Below are positions 51,547 to 60,808 of a stretch of DNA of 61,938 nucleotides, piece by piece (the stretch's first letter is position 1; each line of letters starts with the position of its first letter). The notes beneath the pieces were generated by a model. It saw only the letters and a program-made list of their open reading frames with translations. It did not search any database and was not told where the DNA came from. The stretch is from positions 1-61,938 of the forward strand of contig JAFZVC010000097.1 of the NCBI GenBank assembly GCA_017618015.1, written 5' to 3'. The DNA is from Spirochaetaceae bacterium (GTDB taxonomy: Bacteria; Spirochaetota; Spirochaetia; Treponematales; Treponemataceae). Position numbers and translations under genes: made by a program.

Positions 51547-52263
51547 TTAACGCTCCGTTACAGAGCCGTCACCGTGCGCGATAAACACTATCGGGTGATT
51601 TTTGGTGAAAAATCCGTTTTCAACGACACCAGTAATAGCATCGATAGCGTCTTCCATTTTTGCCGCATCAACAGGCTTTTCCCACACGCAGTCGAGCACT
51701 ATGTTGCCGTTGTCCGTTATTACGGGACCGGCTTTTTTAATGCCTTCACGCACTTTGCAAGTCGCGCCGAGCTTTTCCAGGGCGGCGGCTACAGGTACAC
51801 GAGCTTCCGCAAAAACTTCAACAGGCAGCGGGAACTTTGTTCCAAGACTTGCAACATCTTTCGTTTCGTCGGCAATTATAACAAGCTGAGTCGCGTTGTA
51901 TTCAACAAGCTTTTCCTTAAGGTGGGCAGCGCCGCCGCCCTTTATCAGATGGTTTTCGGGGCTTATTTCATCGGCTCCGTCAATCGCTATATCAAGCTTT
52001 CCGCCAATTTCACGGCTGGAAAGCGAATAAACCGGAATACCAAGCTCTTCGCACGCAATTGTCGTTTGATAGCTCGTCGCGACTGCTCTAATGCCGGAAA
52101 GCTTTCCTTCCGCAATCAGTTCTGCAAGCCGCTTTACCGCGGGCATCGCCGTAGAGCCTGTTCCAAGTCCAATCTTCGTTCCGTTTTTTATAAGACCACG
52201 TTCAAAAAGGCGGTTTATCGCCGTTTCTCCGACAAGTTTTTTCTGTTCTGATTGTGAAAGCAT
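51547..52263 (-). CDS. rpiA: Ribose-5-phosphate isomerase A
   Basis: A 238-residue RpiA. The motifs are GLGTGSTA (phosphate binding, about 34-41), the catalytic DGADEIS region (near 96-102) and KGGGAAHLKEK. It interconverts ribose 5-phosphate and ribulose 5-phosphate in the pentose phosphate pathway. AGGAG lies upstream. It follows aroDE after 9 nt and so shares its transcript. Confidence 0.95.
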   Translation of the reverse strand: MLSQSEQKKLVGETAINRLFERGLIKNGTKIGLGTGSTAMPAVKRLAELIAEGKLSGIRAVATSYQTTIACEELGIPVYSLSSREIGGKLDIAIDGADEISPENHLIKGGGAAHLKEKLVEYNATQLVIIADETKDVASLGTKFPLPVEVFAEARVPVAAALEKLGATCKVREGIKKAGPVITDNGNIVLDCVWEKPVDAAKMEDAIDAITGVVENGFFTKNHPIVFIAHGDGSVTER

Positions 52264-52272
52264 TATTTTCTC

Positions 52273-53853
52273 CTATTTTTTATGTGCGCCTTGCAGAACA
52301 GTCTTTGTTCTGCCGGTAAAAAGCTCAAATTGTCTTACTGCCTGGAATTCAAGCATTTTGTGGCCGTTCGATGTACGGCAGCCAGCATTTTCAGCTCTTT
52401 CAAGAAGCGGCGTTTTTTCCGGGTGATAAACAACATCATAAACAGCTTCGTGACCACGGAATTTGTAGAAGTATATCGGGTCATTTTCCGGAATCGTTTT
52501 GGATTCCAACGAATCATCCATCCAATATCTTTCTGTTGGATTCTCGCTCTGCGCTTCTTTTTTGTAGTTCATTCCAACCGAAGTTGTCTGTATTATCAAA
52601 TCAGAATAAATTTCCAGCATATCATTGCTGGCAGGCTCCAACGGCGCATACTTAAAGCCAAACTGCTCTGCCAGCCGCCGCGCTTTTGACACCGTTCTGT
52701 TAAAAATACAAGCCTTTCCCCTAAGCTGCTTAACTGTGTATGCAGCTGCTCTTGCAACACTACCCGCTCCTATTATCGCAACTCGTCTATGTGCAAGATT
52801 CTTTCCGCCAAAAAAGTCGCATATTGCTTTTTGAAGTCCTTCCGGGTCTGTGTTGTAGCCAATCCAGTCCTCACCCCGCTTTACCGCAAGGTTACACGCT
52901 CCCGTATCTCCTACTTCCGCAGATATTTGCTTAAGATTCGGCAGAATTTCTACTTTATACGGAGTCGCCACAGAAAAGCCCCTTATCCCCGCCTCATCCG
53001 CAAAATCTATCGCCTCTTCTATATTTTTCGCCCTGAATGGGATATAGACAGCGTTCATTCCGTATTCTTTGTACATTCTGTTGTGAACATCGGGACTGGC
53101 TGAAAAATCAAGAGGGTAGCCTGTTATCCCGTAAAGTTCCGTATTCTGGTCGATGGAATTGAAATTATAGCTTTCAACAAGCGTTTTGGGGTCAATTGAA
53201 TTCAAATTGCTCTTTTCTTCAGAATTATCATTTGGAAGAGAATACGTTAGATAAGAGTTTGTCATTGAAGAAAGAATCGTCAATGGAACTGAAAAAGGTC
53301 CTGATATAGAAAGGATATGGTTATTATCCCTTAATTCTTTTGCTTGCTTAAGAAGATTCGTAACTTCGGCAAGTGAGCGCGGCATACATGTTATTTTAGG
53401 AATTTCAAAGCCTGTATAGCGCAAGTCCTCAAACGCAGACTCAAGGTTTTTTACGGTGGAATTAAGACTGTAGCTGCTTCTTATAACGGAAGTTCCGAAT
53501 GCGAGCGCGGCATCGTGCAAGCTTGGAACAAAAAAATCGTTTTCAAGGTCTATGTAGGCAAAGTTTTTTGTAACATCCTGCTCGGCAAATGCCATCGCGC
53601 GAGCAAAAAGCGTGGTACGGGCAGCCTCGCCTTCCATGTAAAGACCGCCGTCGATTCGCCGCCGTATCGAAAGGATGCAGGGAATCCCTGCCATTTCCGG
53701 GAATCGCCGTACATAAAGACGCTCATCTTTTGTAAGGTAATCAACACGCAGCTCTGCTATATCGATAAAACTCCTGTACTTGTCGAGTATCGCAAGATCC
53801 TCTTGAATCGTATTTCCTGTAAGGCTCAGACAAATTTTTGGACGCTGCGTCAT
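52273..53853 (-). CDS. aroDE: Fused 3-dehydroquinate dehydratase / shikimate dehydrogenase with altered AroD site
   Basis: A 526-residue fusion. The N-terminal half (1-205) is a type I dehydroquinate dehydratase; the C-terminal half (240-526) is shikimate dehydrogenase. The latter looks intact: SASPDVHNRMY, TPYKVEIL (catalytic Lys) and GYNTDPEG (Asp). In AroD the Schiff-base Lys153 (IPKITCMP) is kept, but the proton-shuttling His is replaced by Tyr128 (SSYSLN for SxHDF) and the substrate-binding Arg of the ISR motif is Val189 (GPFSVP). The dehydratase may therefore be weak or inactive. Confidence 0.88.
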   Translation of the reverse strand: MTQRPKICLSLTGNTIQEDLAILDKYRSFIDIAELRVDYLTKDERLYVRRFPEMAGIPCILSIRRRIDGGLYMEGEAARTTLFARAMAFAEQDVTKNFAYIDLENDFFVPSLHDAALAFGTSVIRSSYSLNSTVKNLESAFEDLRYTGFEIPKITCMPRSLAEVTNLLKQAKELRDNNHILSISGPFSVPLTILSSMTNSYLTYSLPNDNSEEKSNLNSIDPKTLVESYNFNSIDQNTELYGITGYPLDFSASPDVHNRMYKEYGMNAVYIPFRAKNIEEAIDFADEAGIRGFSVATPYKVEILPNLKQISAEVGDTGACNLAVKRGEDWIGYNTDPEGLQKAICDFFGGKNLAHRRVAIIGAGSVARAAAYTVKQLRGKACIFNRTVSKARRLAEQFGFKYAPLEPASNDMLEIYSDLIIQTTSVGMNYKKEAQSENPTERYWMDDSLESKTIPENDPIYFYKFRGHEAVYDVVYHPEKTPLLERAENAGCRTSNGHKMLEFQAVRQFELFTGRTKTVLQGAHKK

Positions 53854-53943
53854 TTTTCCCCTACCAATTTATATTTTTGCAAAAAAACATAAAGCATGAT
53901 AATATTACTACATATAGATACTTTGTTAAAGAGGAGGCATTCT

Positions 53944-54105
53944 ATGACAAATGCAAAAGTTATCGAGGCCCTGCAGCAAATCAGAACATACTGCACAGCC
54001 GCGCAGTTGGACAGTTTGGATTACGTAATTGAAGTAATGAAAAAACTGGATAAAGATGGCGTTCAAAATCCGTTAGAGGCAGATTATACAAAGCTTGAAA
54101 AGTAG
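53944..54105 (+). CDS. Small conserved-looking protein
   Basis: A 53-residue helical protein (MTNAKVIEALQQIRTYCT and a charged second helix). No family I recognise. It has a strong GAGGAGG site 6-10 nt before the ATG, so translation is likely. It lies 21 nt before the NhaC antiporter gene and probably shares its transcript. Confidence 0.65.
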   Translation: MTNAKVIEALQQIRTYCTAAQLDSLDYVIEVMKKLDKDGVQNPLEADYTKLEK

Positions 54106-54126
54106 TCTTATATAAAGGTGGATAAA

Positions 54127-55710
54127 ATGGTTGGTACATTTTGGTCTTTGGTGCCGGCAATTGTTGCAATTGCGCTGGCACTCATAACGAAGGAAGTTTA
54201 TTCTTCACTGTTCGTTGGTATTATTGTTGGCGCTCTGTTCTTCGCAATAGACGCAGGCTCCGGTTTTGCCGGATTCTTCAATCATATTTTCAGTAACACA
54301 ATTGATGAAGATCATGCATACGGTATGATTGTCCAGCTTTCAGACAGCTGGAACGTTGGCATCCTCGTGTTCCTCGTAGTCCTGGGTATAATGGTAGCCC
54401 TCATGAACAAAGCAGGCGGTTCGGCAGCTTTCGGAAGATGGGCAAAAAAACACATTAAGACTAAGGTTGGTGCGCAGATTGCGACAATCTTCCTTGGAAT
54501 CTTCATTTTCATTGACGATTATTTCAACTGTCTTACAGTCGGTTCCGTAATGCGCCCTGTAACAGACAAATACGGAATCTCACGCGAAAAGCTCGCATAC
54601 CTTATCGATGCAACTGCAGCTCCTATCTGTATTATCGCGCCGATAAGTTCTTGGGCAGCGGCTGTTGCCGGTTTCGCCGGAGACGGAGAGAACGGTATAA
54701 TGCTTTTCGTAGATGCAATTCCATTCAACTTCTATGCGATTTTCACCGTATTCATGATGTTCGCAATGGTTCTTATGAAGTTCGAGTATGGCAAAATGGC
54801 TAAATTCGAAGAGGCGCTCACCGCTGTTGGTGCAAACGAAGAAGAAGACAAAACCGCCGAAGCACCGAAAGGAAAAGTCATTGACCTTGTTTTCCCTGTC
54901 GTAACGCTCATTGTTTTCTGTATTCTCGGAATGATTTACACAGGCGGATTCTTCACAAAGATGGTCGAGGAAGAAGGCGAAATGGTAGCAAATCCTAACT
55001 TCCTGAACATTATCTTATCTTTCTCTGATTCAGACGCATCTGTAGGTCTCGTTCTTGGTTCCTTCGCAGCACTGATAATAACAGTCGCGTTCTACTGCAT
55101 CCGCAGAATTCTGTCCTTCAAAAAGTGCATGAACTGTATTCCAGACGGATTCAAGGCTATGGTTCCTGCAATCCTTATTCTTACGCTCGCATGGACACTC
55201 AAATCAATGACAGACAGTCTTGGTGCAAAAGAATATGTAGCAGGTCTTGTAGAAGGCAGCGCAGCCGGACTTAAGCTTTTCCTGCCGGCAATTATCTTCA
55301 TAATCGCATGTGGTCTTGCGTTCGCAACAGGAACCTCTTGGGGTACATTCGGTATTCTTATCCCGATTTGTATCGCAGCTTTCCCGTCAACAGCAGATCC
55401 TATCCGCATTATCTCAATCTCAGCATGTATGGCTGGTGCAGTTTGCGGTGACCACTGCTCACCAATCTCCGATACAACGATTATGGCTTCCGCAGGTGCA
55501 CAGTGCGACCACGTTAACCACGTTTCGACACAGTTGCCTTACGCAATTTCGGTTGCGGTCATTTCGTTCATTACATATATCGTTGCTGGTGTAACATCAG
55601 GTCTTGGTACGGCATTGAGCGCAATTATCTCGCTCGTATTTGGCGTAGCAGTTCTTTTCGGTTTCTTGTTCGTAATGCGGATGCGCAAACAGACAGTAAA
55701 AGCGAAATAG
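54127..55710 (+). CDS. nhaC: Na+/H+ antiporter, NhaC family
   Basis: A 527-residue integral membrane protein with about 11-12 helices, matching the NhaC family. It contains IDDYFNCLTVGSVMRPVTDK, a conserved polar helix, and GAVCGDHCSPISDTTIMASAG, the signature with the charged residues of the transport site. It exchanges Na+ for H+ across the inner membrane. AAGGTGG before 54127 favours this ATG over a GTG 9 nt upstream. Confidence 0.9.
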   Translation: MVGTFWSLVPAIVAIALALITKEVYSSLFVGIIVGALFFAIDAGSGFAGFFNHIFSNTIDEDHAYGMIVQLSDSWNVGILVFLVVLGIMVALMNKAGGSAAFGRWAKKHIKTKVGAQIATIFLGIFIFIDDYFNCLTVGSVMRPVTDKYGISREKLAYLIDATAAPICIIAPISSWAAAVAGFAGDGENGIMLFVDAIPFNFYAIFTVFMMFAMVLMKFEYGKMAKFEEALTAVGANEEEDKTAEAPKGKVIDLVFPVVTLIVFCILGMIYTGGFFTKMVEEEGEMVANPNFLNIILSFSDSDASVGLVLGSFAALIITVAFYCIRRILSFKKCMNCIPDGFKAMVPAILILTLAWTLKSMTDSLGAKEYVAGLVEGSAAGLKLFLPAIIFIIACGLAFATGTSWGTFGILIPICIAAFPSTADPIRIISISACMAGAVCGDHCSPISDTTIMASAGAQCDHVNHVSTQLPYAISVAVISFITYIVAGVTSGLGTALSAIISLVFGVAVLFGFLFVMRMRKQTVKAK

Positions 55711-55730
55711 TAGCATAAAGAAATATCATA

Positions 55731-55772
55731 AAAAAAGCGAGACACTTCACAATTTCCGTGCCTCGCTTTTTT
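55731..55772. terminator. Bidirectional terminator between nhaC and the PASTA gene
   Basis: AAAAAAGCGAGaCAC pairs with GTGcCTCGCTTTTTT. A and T runs flank the stem on both sides, so it works for both converging transcripts. Confidence 0.88.
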
Positions 55773-55790
55773 ATTTGCATAAACGGTTTA

Positions 55791-56810
55791 TTACTGAATC
55801 ATCGTGCGGCTTATCTCTTTGTCCTGAACGGAAAGTACAAGCGCACTGAAACGTGGAACGTGATACGGAACGGTCAGGTTTCCACCAGGATGCTTGAACG
55901 AAATGAGCGTGTAGCTGTCGCCTTCCTGCGGGATTATGTCAATCTGCACTTTAAGCGCATACGGATATTTACCAAGTTTTGCGGAGAAAATACCATAAAC
56001 TTCGTCATCAACAGGCGTATCTGGCATTGCGATAGTAACAGCTGAACGAGAATAAACAGGCTGTGGTTCTTCTGTAAAGTCCTTCTGTGCCACGACCGTA
56101 CCTGGTTTTTCTCCGTCTTTCAACGCTCTTGTATCAAAATCAAACACAAGTTTTGTCCTGCTCATAAGAAGCAGCGTTTCGTCAATTGACTTACCTACAA
56201 GCCAAGGAAGTTTCGCGGTTTCGTTACCAGGACCGCTACTTACAACAAGCGACATCGTTACTGGCGATGTTATAGCTGTTTCTGGCAGCGGATTCTGTTC
56301 CAGAATTGTTCCCGGCTCAGACTCGTCAGAGCGGTAGATTGGGTTATCCGGCAGCGTTATGAGCGGCACCGTATATCCCGAAAACAGCGCCGCAAGAGAA
56401 ATACGAACGTCGTCTATCTTCTGTCCGATGTAGTTTCCGACGCTATCCACAACGATACCACGGCTTATTACAAGATTTATGCGCCGTCCTGCGTTGACAA
56501 TTGTTCCGAACGGCGGATCCTGCTCAAGAACCATTCCTTTCTCGTTTATGCTGTTCGAATAGCGCAGCTGAATCTTCGGATAAAGCTCCTTAGCCTGCAT
56601 CTCAAGAAGCGCGTCCTCAAGCTGCTCGCCTATTACGTTCGGAACCATGACCTGCTCTTCTCCTTGTACGATGAAGAAGAAAACTGCTACCACGGCAACG
56701 CCCATTATGAAAATTGTGAGCAAAGAAGTAAGAAGAAGCGACTTCCAGTTAAGCTGGAGCGATTCCATAAATCTGTGAAAATTAATTCTTGGGTCAGGAA
56801 ATTTTTTCAT
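55791..56810 (-). CDS. PASTA-domain membrane protein
   Basis: A 339-residue protein: short cytoplasmic N-terminus, one transmembrane helix (about 24-47), then three PASTA repeats (PNVIGEQLEDALLEM; DSVGNYIGQKIDDVRISL; LPWLVGKSIDETLLLM) and a C-terminal beta-rich domain. There is no kinase domain. PASTA domains bind peptidoglycan stem peptides. It follows fmt and def on the same strand, a spirochaete arrangement. Confidence 0.85.
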   Translation of the reverse strand: MKKFPDPRINFHRFMESLQLNWKSLLLTSLLTIFIMGVAVVAVFFFIVQGEEQVMVPNVIGEQLEDALLEMQAKELYPKIQLRYSNSINEKGMVLEQDPPFGTIVNAGRRINLVISRGIVVDSVGNYIGQKIDDVRISLAALFSGYTVPLITLPDNPIYRSDESEPGTILEQNPLPETAITSPVTMSLVVSSGPGNETAKLPWLVGKSIDETLLLMSRTKLVFDFDTRALKDGEKPGTVVAQKDFTEEPQPVYSRSAVTIAMPDTPVDDEVYGIFSAKLGKYPYALKVQIDIIPQEGDSYTLISFKHPGGNLTVPYHVPRFSALVLSVQDKEISRTMIQ

Positions 56811-56895
56811 ATCTTATCCTATCTATCCTACATAATATTAATACGTCGGGGCTGACTCTCAAGCCACCTAGCGACTTGCCCCCGCACGAAAAACT

Positions 56896-57888
56896 TCAGT
56901 TTTCTGCCGCCCCGCAAACGCTGCCGACAAAATTGCGGCTACCGTTAAGGAAGTCCTTGAACGGCATTGCTTTTTTCGCCTGCCACTGCAAAACGCGGGC
57001 GGCAAGAAGCCCGTTTCCGGTTTGAAACAGAATGCCCTGCTTTTTGTCGGTTCCTACGACCGTGCCGGGGCAAGCCATCTCGCCAGAAGCGGTTTGTGCA
57101 CCGTCCGCACCCGCATCGTCCGCACCTTCATAAACAGACGCTTCCAGTATTTTAAGAACCGTTCCGTTCACCGTAGTGAACGCGCCGGGCCACGATATAC
57201 AAGCACGAATAATGGCATCTATCTCTGCGGCGCTCCGGTTCCAGTCTATTTCGCCATCTTCCTTGCAGAACATCTTGCAGTATGTGGCTTCAGCATCGTT
57301 CTGCGGCGTTCCATGAGCGGTTCCACTCTGAATAGCGACAATCGCGTCACGCAACATCGGGGCGCCTTCTTCGGCTGCAATATGGAGCAACGAATCGGCA
57401 GTTTCTGTTCCCGTCATTTTATAACGCTTCTGAACAAGTATATCACCAGAATCCATTTTTTGCGCTAGCTTTTGAACGGTAAATCCAGTTTCTTTTTCCA
57501 TATGCCATATTGCAGCCGGAACCGGAGCGCAGCCCCTGTACTGCGGCAACAATGACGGATGGTAGTTTATACCGCCTTTTGGAAACAGTGCCATGAATTT
57601 TGGACCAAAAATCTTTCCGTACGCAAAACAAACAAGCAAATCTGGCGAAAACGCGGAAACAGCTTCCCGTGCAGTACCGTCAAGTTTTTCCGGCGCGATT
57701 ACAGGCAGTCCCAGCTTTTCGGCAGCCTGCCCCGTTGGCGTTGGCGTAAGGTCGTGGTGTCTTCCCTTTGCAGAAGGCGGATTTGTGAGGACCGCAACAA
57801 TTTCATTGCCGGTACCGTCAAGAAGCTTGAAAAGCTCTTTAAGTACCAAAGCCGAACAGTCAGGACTGCCGGCATAAAGAATCCTCAT
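56896..57888 (-). CDS. fmt: Methionyl-tRNA formyltransferase
   Basis: A 330-residue Fmt. Catalytic Asn and His are in GINYHPSLLPQYRG and the Asp in QKMDSGDIL. It formylates initiator Met-tRNA. A short Asp/Gly/Ala-rich insertion (EGADDAGADGAQTASGE, encoded about 57075-57130) interrupts the C-terminal domain. It overlaps def by 4 bp (ATGA), so the two are translationally coupled; Def later removes the formyl group that Fmt adds. Confidence 0.93.
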   Translation of the reverse strand: MRILYAGSPDCSALVLKELFKLLDGTGNEIVAVLTNPPSAKGRHHDLTPTPTGQAAEKLGLPVIAPEKLDGTAREAVSAFSPDLLVCFAYGKIFGPKFMALFPKGGINYHPSLLPQYRGCAPVPAAIWHMEKETGFTVQKLAQKMDSGDILVQKRYKMTGTETADSLLHIAAEEGAPMLRDAIVAIQSGTAHGTPQNDAEATYCKMFCKEDGEIDWNRSAAEIDAIIRACISWPGAFTTVNGTVLKILEASVYEGADDAGADGAQTASGEMACPGTVVGTDKKQGILFQTGNGLLAARVLQWQAKKAMPFKDFLNGSRNFVGSVCGAAEN

Positions 57889-58439
57889 TTTTTAGCCGCC
57901 TTTTTTGCCTCAATACGAGCGGCTCTCGCTGCTCTTTGGGCTTCCTTCAGCTTTTTGCGCTCATTCTTGCGCTTAAAGTTTTCTTCCGTCTTGAACTTAA
58001 ACAACGGATCGCCCTTATCTATATAAAGGACACCTTCAAGGTGGTCATACTCATGCTGAATTATACGGGCAAGAAGTCCGTCTGCTTCAAGCGTGAACGG
58101 CTTTCCGTTCTCGTTCAAAGCCTGAACCGTCACTTTTACAGGACGTGTAATCTTCTCGTAAACTTTCGGAATGGAAAGACATCCTTCCTCGTACTCAGAA
58201 ACCTCAGTTGAAGTTGAAATTATCTGCGGATTTATAAAAACACGTCTTACATCGTCATCAGCGATGAGCACGAACATCCTCTTAAGAATGCCAACTTGTG
58301 GCGCGGCAAGTCCCACGCCCTGCTCCTGAATCATCGTCGTGAACATTTCTTCTGCAAGAGCTTTTATCTCTGGAGTAACTTCTTCTACAGGCTCGCTTTT
58401 CTGCCTTAGTAATTCATCACCTAGCGTCAATACTTTCAT
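57885..58439 (-). CDS. def: Peptide deformylase
   Basis: A 184-residue deformylase. Motifs are GVGLAAPQVG (58-67), EEGCLSIP with the metal Cys, and QHEYDHLEGVLYID with the HExxH zinc/iron site. It removes the N-formyl group from new proteins. A very basic Lys/Arg/Ala C-terminal tail of about 25 residues extends past the usual end. TTGACG and TATACT lie upstream. It is first in def-fmt-PASTA. Confidence 0.95.
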   Translation of the reverse strand: MKVLTLGDELLRQKSEPVEEVTPEIKALAEEMFTTMIQEQGVGLAAPQVGILKRMFVLIADDDVRRVFINPQIISTSTEVSEYEEGCLSIPKVYEKITRPVKVTVQALNENGKPFTLEADGLLARIIQHEYDHLEGVLYIDKGDPLFKFKTEENFKRKNERKKLKEAQRAARAARIEAKKAAKK

Positions 58440-58662
58440 AGCGTATTTAAAGTATATGATAGAACATTTTACGTCAATAAGAGCCGCCTAAACGAAAACA
58501 TAAACGAAATCTGAAAATAAAGCAAAAAATCGGAAAAAAAATTTGCCTGTTATCTTCTAAATTAATAAAATAACAAACACAATCTCATAAGCGGCATATA
58601 ATCTTTGACATTCTTACAGCTTCTTACCAACATTATGCCGCCCACTTTCAGGGAGCTTTTAT

Positions 58663-60735
58663 ATGAATGCTAAATTGAAAAAGGTTTCGATACTTTTCAT
58701 TGTAATCGGAATCATCGCTATCACAGGACTTGGCTTCGTTATCATGCAAGTTGCCCGTGACCACTTCCGTACAGAATCATCTGCCGACATGGAGATGATA
58801 GCCCGTGTTAAGCGCGCTGAATTCGAAGCATCAATGAACGAGCAGCTTACGATTGTTCTTCAATTGATGAAGATGCCGTCAATCAAGGCGTATTTTCTGA
58901 ATCCTAATGACCCAGAATGTATTAAAGCTGCTTTTACAGACTTTGAGACTTTTAAGGAGTCATTCAAATCTAAATCAATTTTCTGGATTTCCGACGTTGA
59001 TAAAAAATTCTGGAGTGATATGGCATTCAGTTATGTTGTAGACCCGAATAATCCTGATGATTACTGGTACAACATGACTATGTACGAGACTGAAGTGTAC
59101 AATTTCAATATCAACTACAATCCGCAGCTGAACCAGACTAACTTGTGGGTAAACGCCGTCATTAAGGACAACGGTAAGCCGTTAGGAATTGTAGGAACCG
59201 GTATCCCTCTTACTGATATGATTAACGCAATGTATTCCGGTGTTGATTCTTCTATTACCATGTACCTTTACAATGACGGCGATGAAGTAACAGGTGCGCT
59301 TGACAGTTCCATTCTAGCGGATAAAATCCCGATCACAAACATGATACCCCAGCTTTCATCCCTTGATTACAAGCCTTCTGACATTACATTCCATTCGGTG
59401 GACGAGACTGATTTTGTTTTCGCACCTATACAACTTGTCGGATGGCACATAGCCATGTATGTGAATTATACGTTGAACGACTTCTTCTATCACGGCCGTA
59501 CAGCGTTGATTGCCGCTGTCATCACGATAATTATCATCATCGTTCTTGCAAGCCAGATTATAAACATGATGGACCAGCTTATAATCCTAAACGAGGCTGT
59601 TTTGGATTTAAGCTCCGGAAACGCCGACCTTACAAAACGCGTAAAACTTAAAGGGCATTCTTTGTTCCGCGTTTTTGGCGACCTTGTGGAAAACGAGAAT
59701 AAGTTCATAGAAAAGCTTCAGGGAATCATAGGCACCCTGAAAGCTTCGGAACAAAACCTCAACACCGTTGGAGTAAACATGGCAGACAGCTCCCAGAATA
59801 CTGCAAACGCCATAACCCAGATTATTTCACATATCGACTCCGTTCACGACAAAATAACGGAGCAAACCGAAAACGTACAGGAAACGGCAGGTGCCGTAAA
59901 CCAGATTTCGGCAAACATCGACTCATTGGAAAAGATGATCCGTCAGCAGGCAGACGGCGTAACGCAGGCTTCTTCCGCGATCGAAGAGATGATAGGCAAT
60001 ATTCAGTCGGTAAACATCTCCGTTGACAAAATGGCGACATCGTTCGCACAGCTTGAGCAGCAGTCACAGTCCGGACTGCAAAAGCAGGCTGCCGTAAACG
60101 AAAAGATTCTTCAGATCGAAGACAAGTCTAAGACGCTGCAAGAAGCGAACCAGGCTATCGCAAGCATAGCAAGCCAGACGAACCTTCTTGCAATGAACGC
60201 CGCTATCGAGGCAGCTCATGCGGGCGAAGCAGGAAAAGGATTCGCCGTCGTTGCCGACGAAATCCGTAAGCTTTCAGAAACTTCTACCGTTCAGTCAAAG
60301 AAAATCGGTGAGCAGCTTAAGAGCATCAAGACTTCTATTATTGAAGTCGTAAACGGTTCTCAGGAATCGAGCCGTGCGTTCAGCATCGTCTCTGGCGAAA
60401 TTGACAAGACGAACCAGATTGTAAACGAAATAAAGGTCGCCATGACGGAGCAGAACGAAGGCTCCAAGCAGGTTATCGATACGCTTCATATTATGAACAG
60501 AAGTACGTCAGAGGTAAGCAGCTCCGCACAGGAAATGATTGAGGGCAACAAGCTCATTTTCAAGAACATCGCGGATTTGCAGGATTCTTCAAGCATAATG
60601 AAGACCCGTATGGATGAAATGGCTTCCGACGCAGGAAAGATAAACGAAAGCGGATCGGAGCTTTCCGAAATTGCGGACAAGATGAAAGCGTCCATCGACG
60701 ACATCGGTGAACAAATCGACCAGTTCACGGTTTAA
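58663..60735 (+). CDS. Methyl-accepting chemotaxis protein
   Basis: A 690-residue receptor. One transmembrane helix at about 10-30, a periplasmic sensor of about 250 residues (dCache-like, with DPNNPDDYWYNM... and NLWVNAVIKDNGKPLGIVGTGIPL), a second helix at about 286-306, then a cytoplasmic signalling domain. The conserved hairpin tip is IASIASQTNLLAMNAAIEAAHAGEAGKGFAVVADEIRKLSE. It relays ligand binding to CheA/CheW. GGGAG precedes the ATG. An imperfect dyad (GCGGCATATAAT/ATTATGCCGC, about 58590-58640) lies in the 223-bp leader. Confidence 0.94.
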   Translation: MNAKLKKVSILFIVIGIIAITGLGFVIMQVARDHFRTESSADMEMIARVKRAEFEASMNEQLTIVLQLMKMPSIKAYFLNPNDPECIKAAFTDFETFKESFKSKSIFWISDVDKKFWSDMAFSYVVDPNNPDDYWYNMTMYETEVYNFNINYNPQLNQTNLWVNAVIKDNGKPLGIVGTGIPLTDMINAMYSGVDSSITMYLYNDGDEVTGALDSSILADKIPITNMIPQLSSLDYKPSDITFHSVDETDFVFAPIQLVGWHIAMYVNYTLNDFFYHGRTALIAAVITIIIIIVLASQIINMMDQLIILNEAVLDLSSGNADLTKRVKLKGHSLFRVFGDLVENENKFIEKLQGIIGTLKASEQNLNTVGVNMADSSQNTANAITQIISHIDSVHDKITEQTENVQETAGAVNQISANIDSLEKMIRQQADGVTQASSAIEEMIGNIQSVNISVDKMATSFAQLEQQSQSGLQKQAAVNEKILQIEDKSKTLQEANQAIASIASQTNLLAMNAAIEAAHAGEAGKGFAVVADEIRKLSETSTVQSKKIGEQLKSIKTSIIEVVNGSQESSRAFSIVSGEIDKTNQIVNEIKVAMTEQNEGSKQVIDTLHIMNRSTSEVSSSAQEMIEGNKLIFKNIADLQDSSSIMKTRMDEMASDAGKINESGSELSEIADKMKASIDDIGEQIDQFTV

Positions 60736-60740
60736 TGGAG

Positions 60741-60802
60741 TTATCCGCGCCATCGGTGTGTAGCGTTTACCGCTTGAAATGACGCGGATAATCTTGTAGC
60801 AT
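60741..60802 (+). promoter_or_regulatory. EamA promoter inside an inverted repeat
   Basis: TTATCCGCGCCAT (60741-60753) is the near-perfect inverse of ATGACGCGGATAA (60779-60791). TTGAAA (60774-60779), 17 bp and TAGCAT (60797-60802) form the promoter, 6 nt before the ATG at 60809. The dyad may end the chemoreceptor transcript or regulate EamA. Confidence 0.5.
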
Positions 60803-60808
60803 TTGCGC

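Noticed and set aside
51574..52251. Plus-strand open frame opposite rpiA
   Set aside because: Complete antisense overlap with rpiA, whose motifs are intact.
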